DNA of 64,000 nt, from contig QNGE01003889.1 of NCBI GenBank assembly GCA_008508345.1, positions 1 through 64,000 on the forward strand, written 5' to 3'. The notes below the pieces were generated by a model. It saw only the letters and a list, made by a program, of their open reading frames with translations, was not told the origin of the DNA and searched no databases. Shown in pieces: positions 12,362 to 24,801 of the stretch (its first letter is position 1; the number at the start of each line of letters is the position of its first letter). A program made the position numbers and the translations under genes. The stretch is from Paragonimus westermani (taxonomy: Eukaryota > Platyhelminthes > Trematoda > Plagiorchiida > Troglotrematidae).

Positions 12362-12650
12362 GTGCATTTAATGACGCGGTGCAGTGAAAGCCGTAAGGAA
12401 GCTGTATCGCTGATGACGCCTTACTCTCACTTGCAGCTCGGTTGTGTTGTTTGCAAGGTGTAGGCACCTTGATGCTGAACGTTTGAATAGGGACGTAGTC
12501 ATTTTCAGTAGTTAGGTCCCTTCCCGTCCCCTTCTTTTTCGTTCTCTCTTTCTATATAGGGTTTGCTGTTTCTTCATGGTTGTGTGGCAGTTAAGCATTA
12601 GTGTGAACCACTGATGTATTGCTGTCTATGATGATGATGATGATGATCTC
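12362..12650 (+). mobile_element. 3' UTR and GAT tail of RTE-like LINE copy 2
   Basis: The 3' untranslated region follows the stop at 12359-12361 and is very close to 6573-6850 of copy 1. It shares GCAAGGTGTAGGCACCTTGATG, a T-rich block and the GGCAGTTAAGCATTAG box. It ends in five or more ATG/GAT units at about 12628-12646. That microsatellite marks the integration end. Confidence 0.8.
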
Positions 12651-12959
12651 GGCAGTTTCCGTATAGGCCCGATGTGTTTTCTGACTGATATAATATATGC
12701 ATTTCTTGGTAGTTCTGCTCATTTCAGTAAGACGAAGTGTAATCACGGGAAAATTGAGACACAACCTGTCAAACAGATCATACACTCATACGTGGAGCAT
12801 TAGAGCACTCGTACAAATCTTAGTGCAAGTTAATACCCGGGTGGTTTATAAACAACAGACCTACTATGTGGAATTTACAGATAAAGAAAAGCTTCTGCAC
12901 CCTTTTTACGTCTTACTGCTGTTGTTCGCCCTCATCTTACCGTCTCAGACTAGATGTTG

Positions 12960-15900
12960 ACATAAAAAGCATCTCTCTCCGATTACTATTTGCGTAGCGA
13001 AGTCGGAACTGCTCTATCAAATAGCGATACCCATCAGTTGCTACACGTAACAGTGTTGAGACACAAAAATACTCAAACCAATCAAGTCCATACATAAGCT
13101 ACCTGTATGTCTGCCATTGGTCTAAATCACGGCTGACAGGAACCCAAGGTTCAGAGCCTTTGAATACAGACGACTGCCTTGTTGCACGCGACAAGCAGTA
13201 CCTCGAGTGTCTTAATGATGACAGACTTGTGGTGCCGCGTGACTACACTGTAAATAGTATCAACGGACTCAATATATTAACCGGGACGTGAAGTCTCATG
13301 TTATAAACTAATGGAGTCACAAAGAAGTCGGCCGGCCCTCTTAACGACACACTTATGAACAGCGAGTTTACTTTAAAAGAGCACAAAGCTTTTCGCTTCA
13401 GATTAGCAATAACCGGGATGTTATACATCTTTCGAACTAAATTTTGAAACAGGTGTGTAATGGCGATGGAACGCACACTAATCACTTGGCCACCTTGTGA
13501 CACGGCGAACCCGCCATCGCAAGGGTTGGTCGTAGTGATGCTCGCGGATTGTTAATCCGTATAACAGTAGCGTTATACTCTTCGTGAACCTGCTACACTA
13601 ACACTGCTTTTCGGGTCAAGATAAAGAGACAGTATTAGAGCTATCCTATTTACTGGCTCTTCGCACCCAAACTTATTGTGGTTTAATATCAATTAGAAGG
13701 TACAGTCGCCATTCACTGTATCAGTGTTAAGCAACGGATAGATGGTACTGTCTGCTGACCAGTAAACCGTAAGCTTATCCGAGTGTTTCGTATATGGATA
13801 ACACGTCAAACAAAGCATGTTGAGGGAGGGTGAAACAACACGATCTAATACCAAAGCCACAAAACAGATGTGCTTAGCGACGCTTACCGTTGTCCACAAA
13901 TGGCTCGGGAAATCTGAAAACACACCGTGACGTTCTTCTGATTCTATGAAAAGGTTGTTCGTTTTTATCATTTTTCTAGTGATTTAAAAATCTATTCCGG
14001 TCATGAATGCATCATTTTATTATCAATCGTTTAGTGAAAAACTATCGTGATAGCACAATCTGTTGAGGAAATATGGTGTATTTGGTTTGTCCATTTGTAG
14101 TCACCGATGCAGATTAGTCGCCATTCTAGCGTTGCCTTTCGGATGGCGAAACACTTACAGAGACGTGTGTGAGTATCCAGGTGTTACTGACCGTGAAGGA
14201 TGGTGGCCGAAACACTGGGACGATGGGGCAGAGCTACTTTGGGGACTGCGCGGTTTCTCATGCATTAGTCGGTTTACATTAACTTTTAGTATGTTGTGGT
14301 CATGTCATAAAGAGAATGACGCTCACAAACAGGTTCGACTGTTTTTGAGCGTCACTCTTTTATACTCATGACGGAGTTTCACAGGGTGGATTATTGGTAT
14401 TGGTTTTACTTAGTCGTGGTTGTTTCGGTATCCCTTTTCTCACATAACGTTGCTCAGCATATCGGCATACTGGTCAATTGTTTCTCTCCGATTGGAAGGC
14501 TGTGTCGTTGGTTGTGTGATTTTTTCTGAGGTCATTCTACCACGTTGTATTTTTAGACAGTTTTGTTGCAGTCCTTAGATGACGTTTTATTTCTTGTCAC
14601 CGAACAGCTCAGAATCTACCGGATATCATGCTCGTGTTTCGCGATCAGACGTAACTAACGGTGGTAAGTTTCACTGTCTTCACAACTCTGTTGCCTCTGT
14701 GTAGTTTTGAAATTGAAAATGCGATCAAGAACATTCGAACCATTCTCAGTAACATAACACCATATCGTTTTTCGCATGCGTATGCTCAAGCACTGCTTTC
14801 ATGTTAGAAGGTTCTCCGTATCTTTTTTCATGTTATAAATGATGGTACGAATTTTATTGGCCGCCAGGTTAACAGATCTAAGCTGTTGTCCCATCAATCA
14901 AAACAAAAACATCTGATCCACGAGGTACTCACATTCATTGTTGGCAAGTTTTATTAGCAAACGACCTAATTCAACGAGAAAAACGTTTATCACTCATATT
15001 TAATCACTTTGCGTTGTCCATGTCTGTAGAAGGTTGTGCCTGCGTCCATCTTACAAGCATTTTGAGGATGTGTGCATTTTTGCATCACTTTAGAACGTTA
15101 GTTCACGTGTAACGAACTTCACTCGGATTTTTACACATCGCTCGAAATGAGCTTCTAACCAACCCTTTCTCGCCTACTGCGTTGTTAACTAGCTTAAGGA
15201 AGGTTCATAGTTGGTATATACGTACGTTTTCATCACTGAATTTATGACAAAAAAGTTTTGTTGGATAAACACATCATGTGGGTACGAAATATTAGGATAC
15301 CTATCCTGCTCTGTGTTCAGGTAGGCGTATGCTTCTAAAGCGTTGCTCGTAACTTTGTCCGTTTCCTGCAATTCTTGTCATTTAGCTATTTCTAATTTCT
15401 CCACTGTTCGATGTTGGTTCCCATCTGTCTTGTGATTGCCCTCTCCCTGTTATTCGCTATATAATTAAGATCGGGAATGCTTGTGGACCAATCCAGGACA
15501 GCGATATTTCGTTAGGAAAACCATGATTTTGCAGGATTGAGTAAGTCGGCTGATACAGTATTCCCTATGTAAGCAGCGCTTCCTCTGTGTATTCTGCCAG
15601 TAAGCGGTTGACACTATCAGATTTGAGGAGAATTAACAATGCCTCTTACCCGTTAAATCTTCAATTATTTCATAAGGAATATGGCTAACTTCCTATCATC
15701 GAAAGCTGAGGGGAACATTGTAAATAACGCCGTCTCATGAATTTTATTATTTTTGTTGTATGACGGACCATGTAATTTGGGTTGGTCGTGGGATCACGGA
15801 TATCTTTAACTGTTTGAAAACGTTCGATTTATGCTGTTTTCATGATCTACTCTGTCATTCGCGTGATCCAAGCAGACTTATCCAAAGTGCTCATGTTTGT

Positions 15901-17330
15901 GCAAAACGTTGGATGCTATCGTTCATAGATTTTTTCGCAGTTAAACTTATGGTCATTTTTTGAGATACCGTATTGTCCGCTTATATGCTTATAGGCTTAA
16001 CTTGCATTTGTGCAATTTGCAGTCCTAAATCGGCGTGCCATGTTGACTACCTAGTGACTCTTTCTCACATCAATTCACCCTCAGCAAAATTATACTGCTC
16101 ATTTCTTTTAGAAACGGGCTTTTGTATGAGACCGGAATAACATGGTATTTTGCCTTGAGTACCTTAGTTGCGATTAACTATATTCACAACATGAAAAATG
16201 ACCGTGTCGAAATTATGCAACCATCCCAGATTGCCATGTTGCCTTCAGGCGAATTCACCGCTCTGACATTCTTCGATAGTGGGCTTTGGATACTTTCTTG
16301 GAATCATGTGTGTTATCGCTTATTCCACTTTGCCTCTAGTAGTCTGAGAATTGACTTTTTGTCATGCCACTAAGTCCTATGTGACTGACACTTGATTTTG
16401 CGTTTCCATCATGCTGCGAAATGCGAACTGTTCGATTTGGAAAGTCGGAAGATGTTAACGTACCAACTGATGAACGGCTAACCATCCGTGAAACTTCTGA
16501 AGGACCCCAGAAGTCTTGAGTTGTTCTTCCGTGCTCATTGAGAGGGTCATAAAACATCATACAGCCGATGTGAAGGATATGAGTTTCAGTCTTAATAAAG
16601 TGTGACAAACTGAAGTATATGATCGGTGGCATTTCGTTTGCTCCAATGATGCGGAGAAACTTACCTGAATGAACTTGGCGTGTGGAAAATCTGTTAATGT
16701 GTTTTTCCGAAGAAGGAAGTCTGCTTCAGTCGATGTATTCACAACAGCCGTTCAATGGTCGTGTGTGGAGTGGGATACTTCCAGCTTTTCATTTAAATGA
16801 ACTGGCCATTATAACTGATAACTTAGACACGCTGTTCCTCTTCAGTCATTCAAATTCGGCAGGGATTATAATTCTTCAACAAGACAAAACTCACTTTATT
16901 CACAATACGTCAGGACGGCCACTTCTTCAGGGGTGCTCTACCACCGCATCGGCTGGTGGAGTATAATCACCCGTCTTTTCAAAGCGGCCAGTTTTTACAA
17001 CCTTTTGGCATGACATGGACAGTGGAAATGCAAAATGAAGCGCTGGTCACATGAGGTTTGACCACATGACAAGTGGTTCACACCCAGGCCATTGGCAATG
17101 TGACGTGGAAATTGCAACGTCAACCGAGTGATTGTCCTCACCCGGTTCCCTAAGTACTTGACATTTACGTGAATGGATAGAGTGAATCAAAATAAAGGCA
17201 CCAGGTTAACCTGGACTGGCTGTACGATTTTGTCGTGGTTATTATTCATGCTGTTGTGCACAGTTCATTTCCGGTCACAGTTGTTCGTTCACTTTAGCCC
17301 CCAAATTTCCAATAACTTGTAGCACCTGGG
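12960..17330. other. Intronic stretch without recognised features
   Basis: No motif-bearing frame or repeat was recognised in this 4.4 kb. The longest frames (13693-13971 on the - strand, 14063-14371 on the + strand, 16336-16632 on the - strand, 16682-16966 on the + strand) show no domain, signal peptide or nearby polyadenylation signal. The end, from about 16970, may already be decayed LINE sequence leading into copy 3. Confidence 0.4.
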
Positions 17331-17339
17331 ACATGGTTA

Positions 17340-18690
17340 CTGTCAGAAGAGGCTGTGATTAAAAGGATCGCTGGACGTCAACTGAAATGCAGACTTACGA
17401 AAGGTCTTCGTAAGGACCGTGATACTTATTTCTCCGAGCAAGGCAATGCGGTAAAAGCGACATTTTTATCAGGGAATAACCGAGCGCTGTTTTCTCTTAT
17501 TCCTGGTTGTACTGGCCGTCGACGAAGTGTTAGTGAGACCATGTGAAAAGATGGCCCGCGAATTTACACCTTGTCACGGCGACTTGACAGATGAGCTGAA
17601 CACTCCGAGGAACAGCTCAGCTGGACTGAACTGGCTCAGTTAGCTGTGGATGATAGAGATTATTTGGTTAGCTATGACGTTGGAAACTGAAATGGCTTTG
17701 GGTTTTAAAGTAGAGAAACGCAAAGCTCAAGGTCCGGACCTTTTATCTCCATCATTTTCCAAAGATGACAGTGAGAACTTATTGTCTGAACTGTTCACTC
17801 TCCTCCGTTCTCTATATAAGACTGAAGTACCTTATGACCAGGGCTTATCACCAGTCATTCGCACTTTCTTATAACTGTTAGGATCTCACGAGACAAACAC
17901 AGACGTACTAACCTTGTCTTTATCTCATCCGGTATTCGTGTGGACCTCATAATGTAATGGCTTCTGATACGCAGAGAGAACAGGTAGGTTTCCAGCTTGA
18001 TCGCGGATGTGTCGATCATATTTTCATCTCGTGGCAAATACTGCAGCTTCGGTGCTTTTCTTCTCAGCCATCGATCGTGATATTTTTCAGCCTAAAGGCA
18101 GCTTTTCATTTGCTGTCCCGTAAACCCTCTGCGGCTGTCTTCATCGAAAGGAAACTCCGGTGAAGTATATTGGTTCATCGGAGCCGCTGCATGTCCATCC
18201 TGAGCGCAGAGCGCGCATTTGTTGGCACTTGTCTCTAACCTTCTTCTCTATAGGTTGTGTCCGATCCCTACCTTTCTATGTAACCTTTTGATGTGTGACA
18301 TTCTGGATGGGACTTTCGGAGGTCCTGATTATATCGGAGCAGAATTTCTGCTAGCTGGTAGGCCGACTGATAGTGACTGAGTGGGCGATATTTCTTCACG
18401 TAGTTCTCGTACAGAGACCATGCAGATCACGCTGAACGGATTAAATGATATGGCTGGTATTTGCGCCTTCAACGTTTGAATTATCTGCTACAAAATTGGT
18501 TTAACACTGACCTTGTCTTTGTTATTTCAAACAGGCTGCTCAAGACTGTCACTCACTTCACCTACCCGAGTGATGCTATCTCAACAGCTTGTGGTATTGT
18601 TGACGTGGCGTCCACAATGGTTGCGTCTCTGCACTTTGCATTGTTCGGTGTGGTTGCTGATTGTTGAAACAAACCGCAAGGCAGTCAGAT
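17340..18690 (+). pseudogene. RTE-like LINE reverse transcriptase remnant (copy 3)
   Basis: Several broken frames follow the same order as copy 1. A linker comes first with GNNRALFSLIPGCTGRRRSVSE (17475-17540). Next are VEKRKAQGPDLLSPSF (17715-17760), equivalent to the RDKATGPDD box, and REQVGFQLDRGCVDHIF (about 17975-18025). SNRLLKTVTHFTYPSDAIST (about 18520-18580) lies in the C-terminal part. Stops and frameshifts separate these blocks. The sequence differs clearly from copies 1 and 2, so it belongs to an older or different subfamily. A short GATGATAGCGATG run near 19000 may be its 3' end. Confidence 0.75.
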
Positions 18691-19404
18691 AGTGACGTAG
18701 TCAACGGCTGCGGAAGCATTGACCGTCTTGCTGGACAAAGGCAGCAGCTACCATTAACTTATTTGAGGAGTTAATGGTTGTCCATGCTGTTGATTGAAAA
18801 CAGCCTTTGACGTGCCAGTATTCTGCAGTCAATAGCAAGTCTGTGTTCCTCAAATTTGTTGATTTCTCTTTTTTGCGATGCTCTGTTGTTTCTGTCCCTT
18901 GCTCCTTCTATTTTTTCCTCTACATTTCTTACCTACTTGTTACTGTGTGGACTGTTGGCGGGACCTTCGACAGTCCGAGCCGTTCAAAGCTGAAAAGGAT
19001 GGTGATGATAGCGATGTAATTTCACTTCGGGGTATGTGTCAGTACGGATGGTGTCTAAGAAGACCAACAATGGATTTGCTAGAACCCGAATCGCAGCCGC
19101 CAAACCACCCTATCTCTGGCCCTTGAGTAACCCCAACTTTCTTGCTCAAAGAGGCTGTACGACATATCTGTCCGCTCGGTTCCGTGCAACCACAAAAATT
19201 GACCTACTGGTGCATGCGACGTCTTTTGTCGTCGGTGTCTTCGTAATACTGTCTGTGCGATGGAAGCTCCGTACCAACATCGTTACTGCTGCCCTGAGTT
19301 GAAAATCACTCACATTTGGTCGTAGCTGCCGCCTTCGGATAAAATGTTCGGCCAGCTTTTATCGAAAAGAAAAAGAACCCAAGTTTCGCTCTCCTTAAAT
19401 GTCG

Positions 19405-19515
19405 TCGTTAATGCGTACCGTGGACACAGCCGGGACTGAAACTCTGACTACGCTTTCTGAGGCAACCGCGTTAATCACTGCACCGTTGACCTCACATTAG
19501 GCACGACTGAATCAT
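19405..19515 (-). repeat. tRNA-headed SINE head, second copy
   Basis: On the - strand it reads GGTGCAGTGATTAACGCGG, an A-box-like segment. About 40 bases later comes GAGTTTCAGTCCC, a degenerate B box. The whole is collinear with 7035-7140 and 23395-23515. The body beyond the head is not recognisable. Confidence 0.5.
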
Positions 19516-21754
19516 CGTGTAAATGTTCAGCCACATCCTCTTGCAAGTAGTACTCAGATTACCCGGTCACCTAGATAGCAGACACAGCAGCTGTACTGTG
19601 AACTCCGACCCATGACTAGAACTTCTCTGCAATTCGTAGTTCGGTTTGTTTAGCCGTACTTTGATTACTGGTGAGTAGTAGGGATTTCGATTCATTATAT
19701 AAATTGAACACAGTTGGTTTCGGATGTTGCATTCGAACCACCACTATTTTCGGGTTGTTTGCCTGGATTTCAGTCACACACGAGCATAGCGTTTAAATAG
19801 CGAATAGCATGACACTAAACAAGTTGACATCATTAGTGTATAGTACTGTGATCCTGGAGGCTGATGAGACTTGATGGACGCATGCTTTTACACACAACAC
19901 TAACTTGATCTCTGCGTACAAGGATCAACCTAAACACTCAATCTGAGCATTGCGGAACTTCACGCTCTAGTAAACACCAAACCTTGGAGATAAGTTCTTG
20001 AAGCCTGGCGTTAACCAACCAGTTCAGTAAACACAATTATAGAATTCAACGAAATTTGTGAGCTAAAATAAGCCGAAGATCCGGGAAGAAGCAAAGATGG
20101 CAACGCCCAAATGCCCACACAGCCGGAAAAATAAATTAAACTGATCAGTTCGACGGTCAGGACTGTACAGTTGAAAGGTACCATTATTCTCAGTAAGCAG
20201 GATGCCATGTTGTCTGACGATGTGGGCCTGAAAAAGAATACTGAGGTTTACCGGAACTCGAACATGCGATCGCTTCATTGTATTCAGTCGAACAGTTTGT
20301 TTATTAACTGTAAGACCAGCTTACCATCGTGTATAAACCAGTAGTTTGACACAGTTGTTTTTGGATTGTGCTATATTTGCGATCATCCATCAACAATGAC
20401 CATAACCCAGTGATTAACATCCAGAACTCGATTTGTCTCAAATACTTCCCAACTGTATGTGGAACTAATACCTCAATGGATAAACATATTTTAGAGCTTC
20501 AGTCAAAAAATTGAAGTGCTGGGTTTTTCTTAATAACTTACTCAGTACAGAAAGAAGACTTGTTGCGATATGTTAACATTCTGCTTACTCTCATCAGTCG
20601 CAAACGCAAAAAAAATTCACAAGGACACAATAGATGGAAATATATTGCCCCACACTGTTAGATGACTGGCATGTACAGTTATTCTGACCCAAATTATTTG
20701 GCTGGTTCGTCTCCTGACAATCTGTGCTTCCCAGTGGAGTCCATTTTTCGCCTCACACCTACACTTTCCTAATGCCTAAACGTTGACTGTGATTCACACA
20801 GAATATCATCATAACCAGAAAGAAATTCAGTCTTGTGTAATAGAACACAGTTTGTGGGTTGAAGCAGTTTCATCTGGCGTAAACAGGTACTTTGTGCATC
20901 CCGGTAAACCGCTCTTCAAGAGGGGGAATTTAATCGTTCATAAAACTTTTCTGTTGACCGAACTGTCCGTCTACAGTGGCCAGATACCTTAGGTTTCTTC
21001 GCGTGTCTAAATCGACACTAGATGGTACTATCGGTCGCAGATATTTTACCCAGTTCGGTCTCCATAGTAAATCTCGTAATGCCAACCAACATACACGTAC
21101 ACGTCGACCCACCACATTGTCCGTGCCCTCGCTCTGCTGGTATGTGCCTAGCTTAACACTGTTCCTTAAGTGTACGCGACCTTAATGGCGTGCAGGTTTT
21201 TCGGGTATAAACGGCTTATTCCATTGAACAGAGGTTTTCTACTATCACTCTGTATGCGTTATTGTTGCATATAGTCAAGTCATAACACCGAATTGAACCA
21301 GTATGGAATGACGGACACATTGTTAGCTCGATTCAGGATATCATGGACTTCGCCCACTGTTTCGGTCTATTCAGGATTTGTGCGATTGCCCATCCGATCA
21401 CAGGTGTTATTTCAGTCTGATCGTCTCTACGTATGTCAGCTGTAAACATTCCTCTGAGTACTTTTGTCTGCTTAATCAATTTTTCATCGTGTAAAGCGTA
21501 AACAGATCCGTTTTTTTCAACTCTGCTCTCCGCAGCTCATTGTATCCGTTAATCCTGTGCGCTTTTACGCAACGTCACAAACATCAAAATCCTGACAATG
21601 TTTCCACATTAAGGTTTATATAATTTGGTGTCCATTCAATTTCATTCGGTTCATGTCTTGCTATCTTACCACCTCCGTTCGCGCTGGTACCGTCCTACCC
21701 TCTGGTACTTGTAAGATTCCGCCTCTGTATCTGAAGAATAAAAACGACTACGTT

Positions 21755-21760
21755 TTTATT
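21755..21760 (-). terminator. Polyadenylation signal of the nested Cys-rich ORF
   Basis: On the - strand the sequence is AATAAA, about 30 bases after the TGA stop of the ORF at 21789-22046. Such a short 3' UTR is common in compact flatworm genes. A lone hexamer can occur by chance, but its position supports the ORF being real. Confidence 0.5.
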
Positions 21761-21788
21761 CAATCATTCCATGCTTCCACATATTACC

Positions 21789-22046
21789 TCACTCCATCTC
21801 AACATACGACCGAGAATTTGTCGACTCGCCAGGTTCTAAAATCGGACAGTTTTCGAGTACACATTCTCTCCGTATCTGTATGCATTCGGTACGACATTGC
21901 CATGGTTCCATATCCTCTCGATAATCACAGACGATGACGCAATCCACGAAGTCTTGATCACAGTAACGATTGCAGCTTGCTGGTATAACCACTCCTTGTA
22001 GCCGCGTCACGCACCATACGGACCATAACAGGAACAATAGGTACAT
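21789..22046 (-). CDS. Small secreted cysteine-rich protein, nested antisense in the receptor intron
   Basis: This is a single open frame of 85 codons with an ATG at 22046-22044 in a fair context (a purine at -3) and a TGA at 21791-21789. Residues 1 to about 23 form a signal peptide: MYLLFLLWSVWCV, then VTRLQG, with cleavage likely near VIPA. The mature part of about 60 residues has eight cysteines spaced C-x3-C-x6-C-x3-C-x10-C-x3-C-x6-C-x4-C. These are two similar CX3CX6C halves that suggest a duplicated helical hairpin with four disulfides. The tail is acidic, Ser-rich and free of cysteine. A TATA-like box lies 52 bases upstream and AATAAA about 30 bases downstream. I do not recognise the family. 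A secreted effector or venom-like fold is possible but unproven. It could also be one exon of a longer gene. Confidence 0.6.
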   Translation of the reverse strand: MYLLFLLWSVWCVTRLQGVVIPASCNRYCDQDFVDCVIVCDYREDMEPWQCRTECIQIRRECVLENCPILEPGESTNSRSYVEME

Positions 22047-22097
22047 TTCGTGTGTCTACAATGGGAAAAATCACGGTTGTGCTTTAGATAGCCCTAG

Positions 22098-22103
22098 CTT
22101 ATA
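22098..22103 (-). promoter_or_regulatory. TATA-like box upstream of the nested Cys-rich ORF
   Basis: The - strand reads TATAAG, which would start transcription about 20-25 bases before the ATG. An alternative is that the pyrimidine stretch ending in TTGTAG, just upstream of the ATG (AG at 22057-22056), is a splice or trans-splice acceptor. The sequence does not decide between the two. Confidence 0.35.
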
Positions 22104-23394
22104 GAGGAAATGCGGAATGTAATTTCAACATCTTCAACACATTTTACGCTTTTGATAACTCGTTCTGTTTGATCTAGTCACAATACATATGAATTATTTC
22201 TCTGTTTGTGCTTCCACATGTGATGCGATACTCTTGTTGTGAGCTAGACATATCCATGATAAGGCCGCTTTCGATCGAAAAGTCTATGCATACTTGTGTT
22301 TGATTAAAGATAATGCAATCGATGTGGAGTCATGAGTTCCGCCCACAAGGGAATGTGGCCTGGTCCGTATGTGTGATGATCCAGTTACATCCAATGTGAG
22401 GCCACTAGTTTGTGCTCAACAGCTACCTCAGACACGTGGACCGGAATCCACGGAAATCCTGGTCGTGACAATGGTATGCATAAGTGATGTGTCCTAACAA
22501 ATGCCAGTCTCAAACTCAACGCTGTTTTTCGAAAACGATTGGCCGGAAAGATTGAATGCAAAGGCTGAGATCCAGTATGAATGATTTTCAGATTATTTTT
22601 GAGGTGCCATTTTTTATCCGTTCTTCCCTACTTGTATGACCTGCTCTTGTTTCAATGTGCAAACCATACTATCGAAACAAATTACTGCTCTCTTTGTTAG
22701 ACTTACTAAAGTTTAACGTTTTAGGTCCTAAACTGAAGTCAGATATTCCAACCGTAAACACATTTCAATACGTCGACTTACTGTCATGGAGAGTGTACAG
22801 CTGTGGATAGCGACCGATTGGGGCTCAGGTTATTTATACGCAACGTAAACTCGCAGATTACGTTCCAGGCTGTCTGTTTATCCGTCTGTTTATCGCCGTA
22901 CACCCCTTCCTTCTGACTCTTGTGCGTGAGTTTTGTGTTCGCTTGTCTAGGTGGCTTAATTGTCGTGTACCGCACCGAATTTCGTTACCAGACGAATGTA
23001 CGCATTGGTTTATTTTTCCCTTGAACGGAATTGTGATCTAGTCGGTGCAAAACAACCCATACCGTTTCGCGTATCCCGTCCTTACTGGAACTCGAAATGA
23101 ACTATTACACATATCAACATACTCGAAAAACTCGCCACTTAAAGTTGTATGACGACATCATTTCCTTCAAAGGCACCGGGTTTTTTTTCACATACTTAAA
23201 TCTAGGTAGTTATCACATAAATTAGCATGAATCGATTAAACGTTAGCTAACGAAACTTACGTACCTATCAGATAATCGAGGATGTACTCAACAAAACGTG
23301 TGCAACGTCCTCAATTAATCGCAGCTCTCATCTCCATTTTAACTTCTTTACCAGTCTTTTTGAAATATAGGCTTTAGACTCGACTTCCGCCCCT

Positions 23395-23515
23395 GTTAGA
23401 CTTCATTGATATTACGTATCTTCGCCGTGACCTGAATTCAAACTCTGGCTCACGCCCTCCTGAAGCGATCGTGTTGGCCGCTGCATCACACACATTAGGC
23501 GCGATCGAATTGTTA
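23395..23515 (-). repeat. tRNA-headed SINE head, third copy
   Basis: This is collinear with the copies at 7035-7140 and 19405-19515, with a matching CACATTAGGCGCGATCGAAT end on the + strand. Read on the - strand, the A-box- and B-box-like blocks are present but diverged. A 132-codon hydrophobic + strand frame starts at its edge (23515) and has no recognisable motif. Confidence 0.5.
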
Positions 23516-24419
23516 TGGCTCTTTGCCCAGTCACATTTGCCTATGTGTATTGTCCAAGTTACGTGCTGGTATCTGTTAAAAATAAAGACTCAAGTTTGCT
23601 TAGTTGCTTACCTCTACAGCTTTTCATGTGTTCACTAACTACACTTTTCTGCCTCCTCAGTATCCCGCCCCGAAGGTTCACATGTTCTCAGTTTAACCAT
23701 TTCATCATGTACAGCTCACGCTACGTTTTCTACTTACGTTTACGCAACTGCATATGTTTTACGCTTTTCAATTGCAAGCGGACCTTTGAAGTGGACGCTA
23801 AATCACTTGACTCCTACTCTGTTCGTATTAGCTTCAGCGTGAACTCTGTTTTTGTGACGCATCTTTATTTGTCGATAGTATTGTTGGTGAGCCTGCTAAC
23901 CTTCTATTCTTAATCTGATCGGAGGTCAAAGGTTTCTTAGGATTGATTCGTTCCAAGCCGCACTAAACTTTTGTTTTTGGTGTGCAGTAGGAAACACCCT
24001 TGTATGTTTTAACCTCGTTAGACTACGTTAATTTATGTAGTCGTCTGCTTCTTCTTGGTGTTTCTGCGCCCCACATCTATTTGAGACCAAGCTTTTATGT
24101 TACACATTTACACAAGCACGCACCAGCACCACACAGTGTGTGCATGTGTGCAACCCAAGTAGGTCAGTAAATGTATGGCGGTCCCTCTGCAAGGAGGCTA
24201 CTGATATGGTGTCGATCAAAAGTGGCCTCTTTTTTGGTGAAACTCAGCGCATACATAATCCGCACACATGACACGTTTTATCGCTCGGAAAGAGACGTTG
24301 ATGCTTGTTTTCAATTGGTGTACACATCCTCAAAGGTGCATGAAATAATTGAAGCAAGCACTTGGAGGGTGGTTCCCATTGAGCTTGTTGTAAGGGTGGC
24401 TGGACTTTGCATCTACTCT

Positions 24420-24700
24420 CATCCTTGACGATGAGCTACCGGTGGTGTTCAAAAGACGTACGTAGTGAGTTGCCTCCAGAATGGTAGAATAGCTGATACC
24501 ACAAAGCTTGTGTCTAAAACTCAAATGTTGTTTGTCAATCTTGGCTATTTTTGGTACCGGTATACTCTCAGTTTCTCTGTGAAAGAGCGATCTTATAACT
24601 CAACTGTTTGGGAAGCTTGCGGCGCCGGTGTCAATCCTAATTTTTTCTCACGAAAGGTGACTATAGAGTATGTTTCCGGTCATATCGCGTTGCTTGAGTC
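24420..24700 (+). mobile_element. RTE-like LINE fragment, C-terminal region
   Basis: The + strand frame reads SKTQMLFVNLGYFWYRY and then SVKERSYNSTV. This aligns with the block before VLLYGSETWPL in copy 2 (ISKARAVFANLRHLWRQR, then KGRVYKTTV). No start, RT core or GAT tail was seen. An AT dinucleotide run follows at about 24789. Confidence 0.55.
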
Positions 24701-24788
24701 GTACACATGTACGTATTCTGTGGTGATGTACACATGTGTATACATGATTAAACGTTAACGACAGAAGCCTAGTGATGGGAATACACTC

Positions 24789-24801
24789 ATATATATATAT
24801 A
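24789..24801. repeat. Short AT microsatellite
   Basis: Six AT units in a row. It is too short to be more than a local feature. Confidence 0.7.

Noticed and set aside
12728..12800. Possible missing receptor exon with VRRS after a good acceptor
   Set aside because: The frame that fits the required phase reads KTKCNHGK, not the basic VRRS. It has no phase-1 donor and no similarity to the insert domain.
17475..17546. GRRRS motif considered as the furin cleavage site
   Set aside because: It lies inside the LINE linker that is homologous to copy 1 near 5440-5520.
21653..21937. + strand 94-codon frame
   Set aside because: It is antisense to the better supported Cys-rich ORF and its polyadenylation signal, and has no motif of its own.
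23515..23913. 132-codon + strand hydrophobic frame
   Set aside because: It starts at the edge of a SINE, has a composition expected from T-rich DNA, and shows no signal peptide-domain structure or polyadenylation site.
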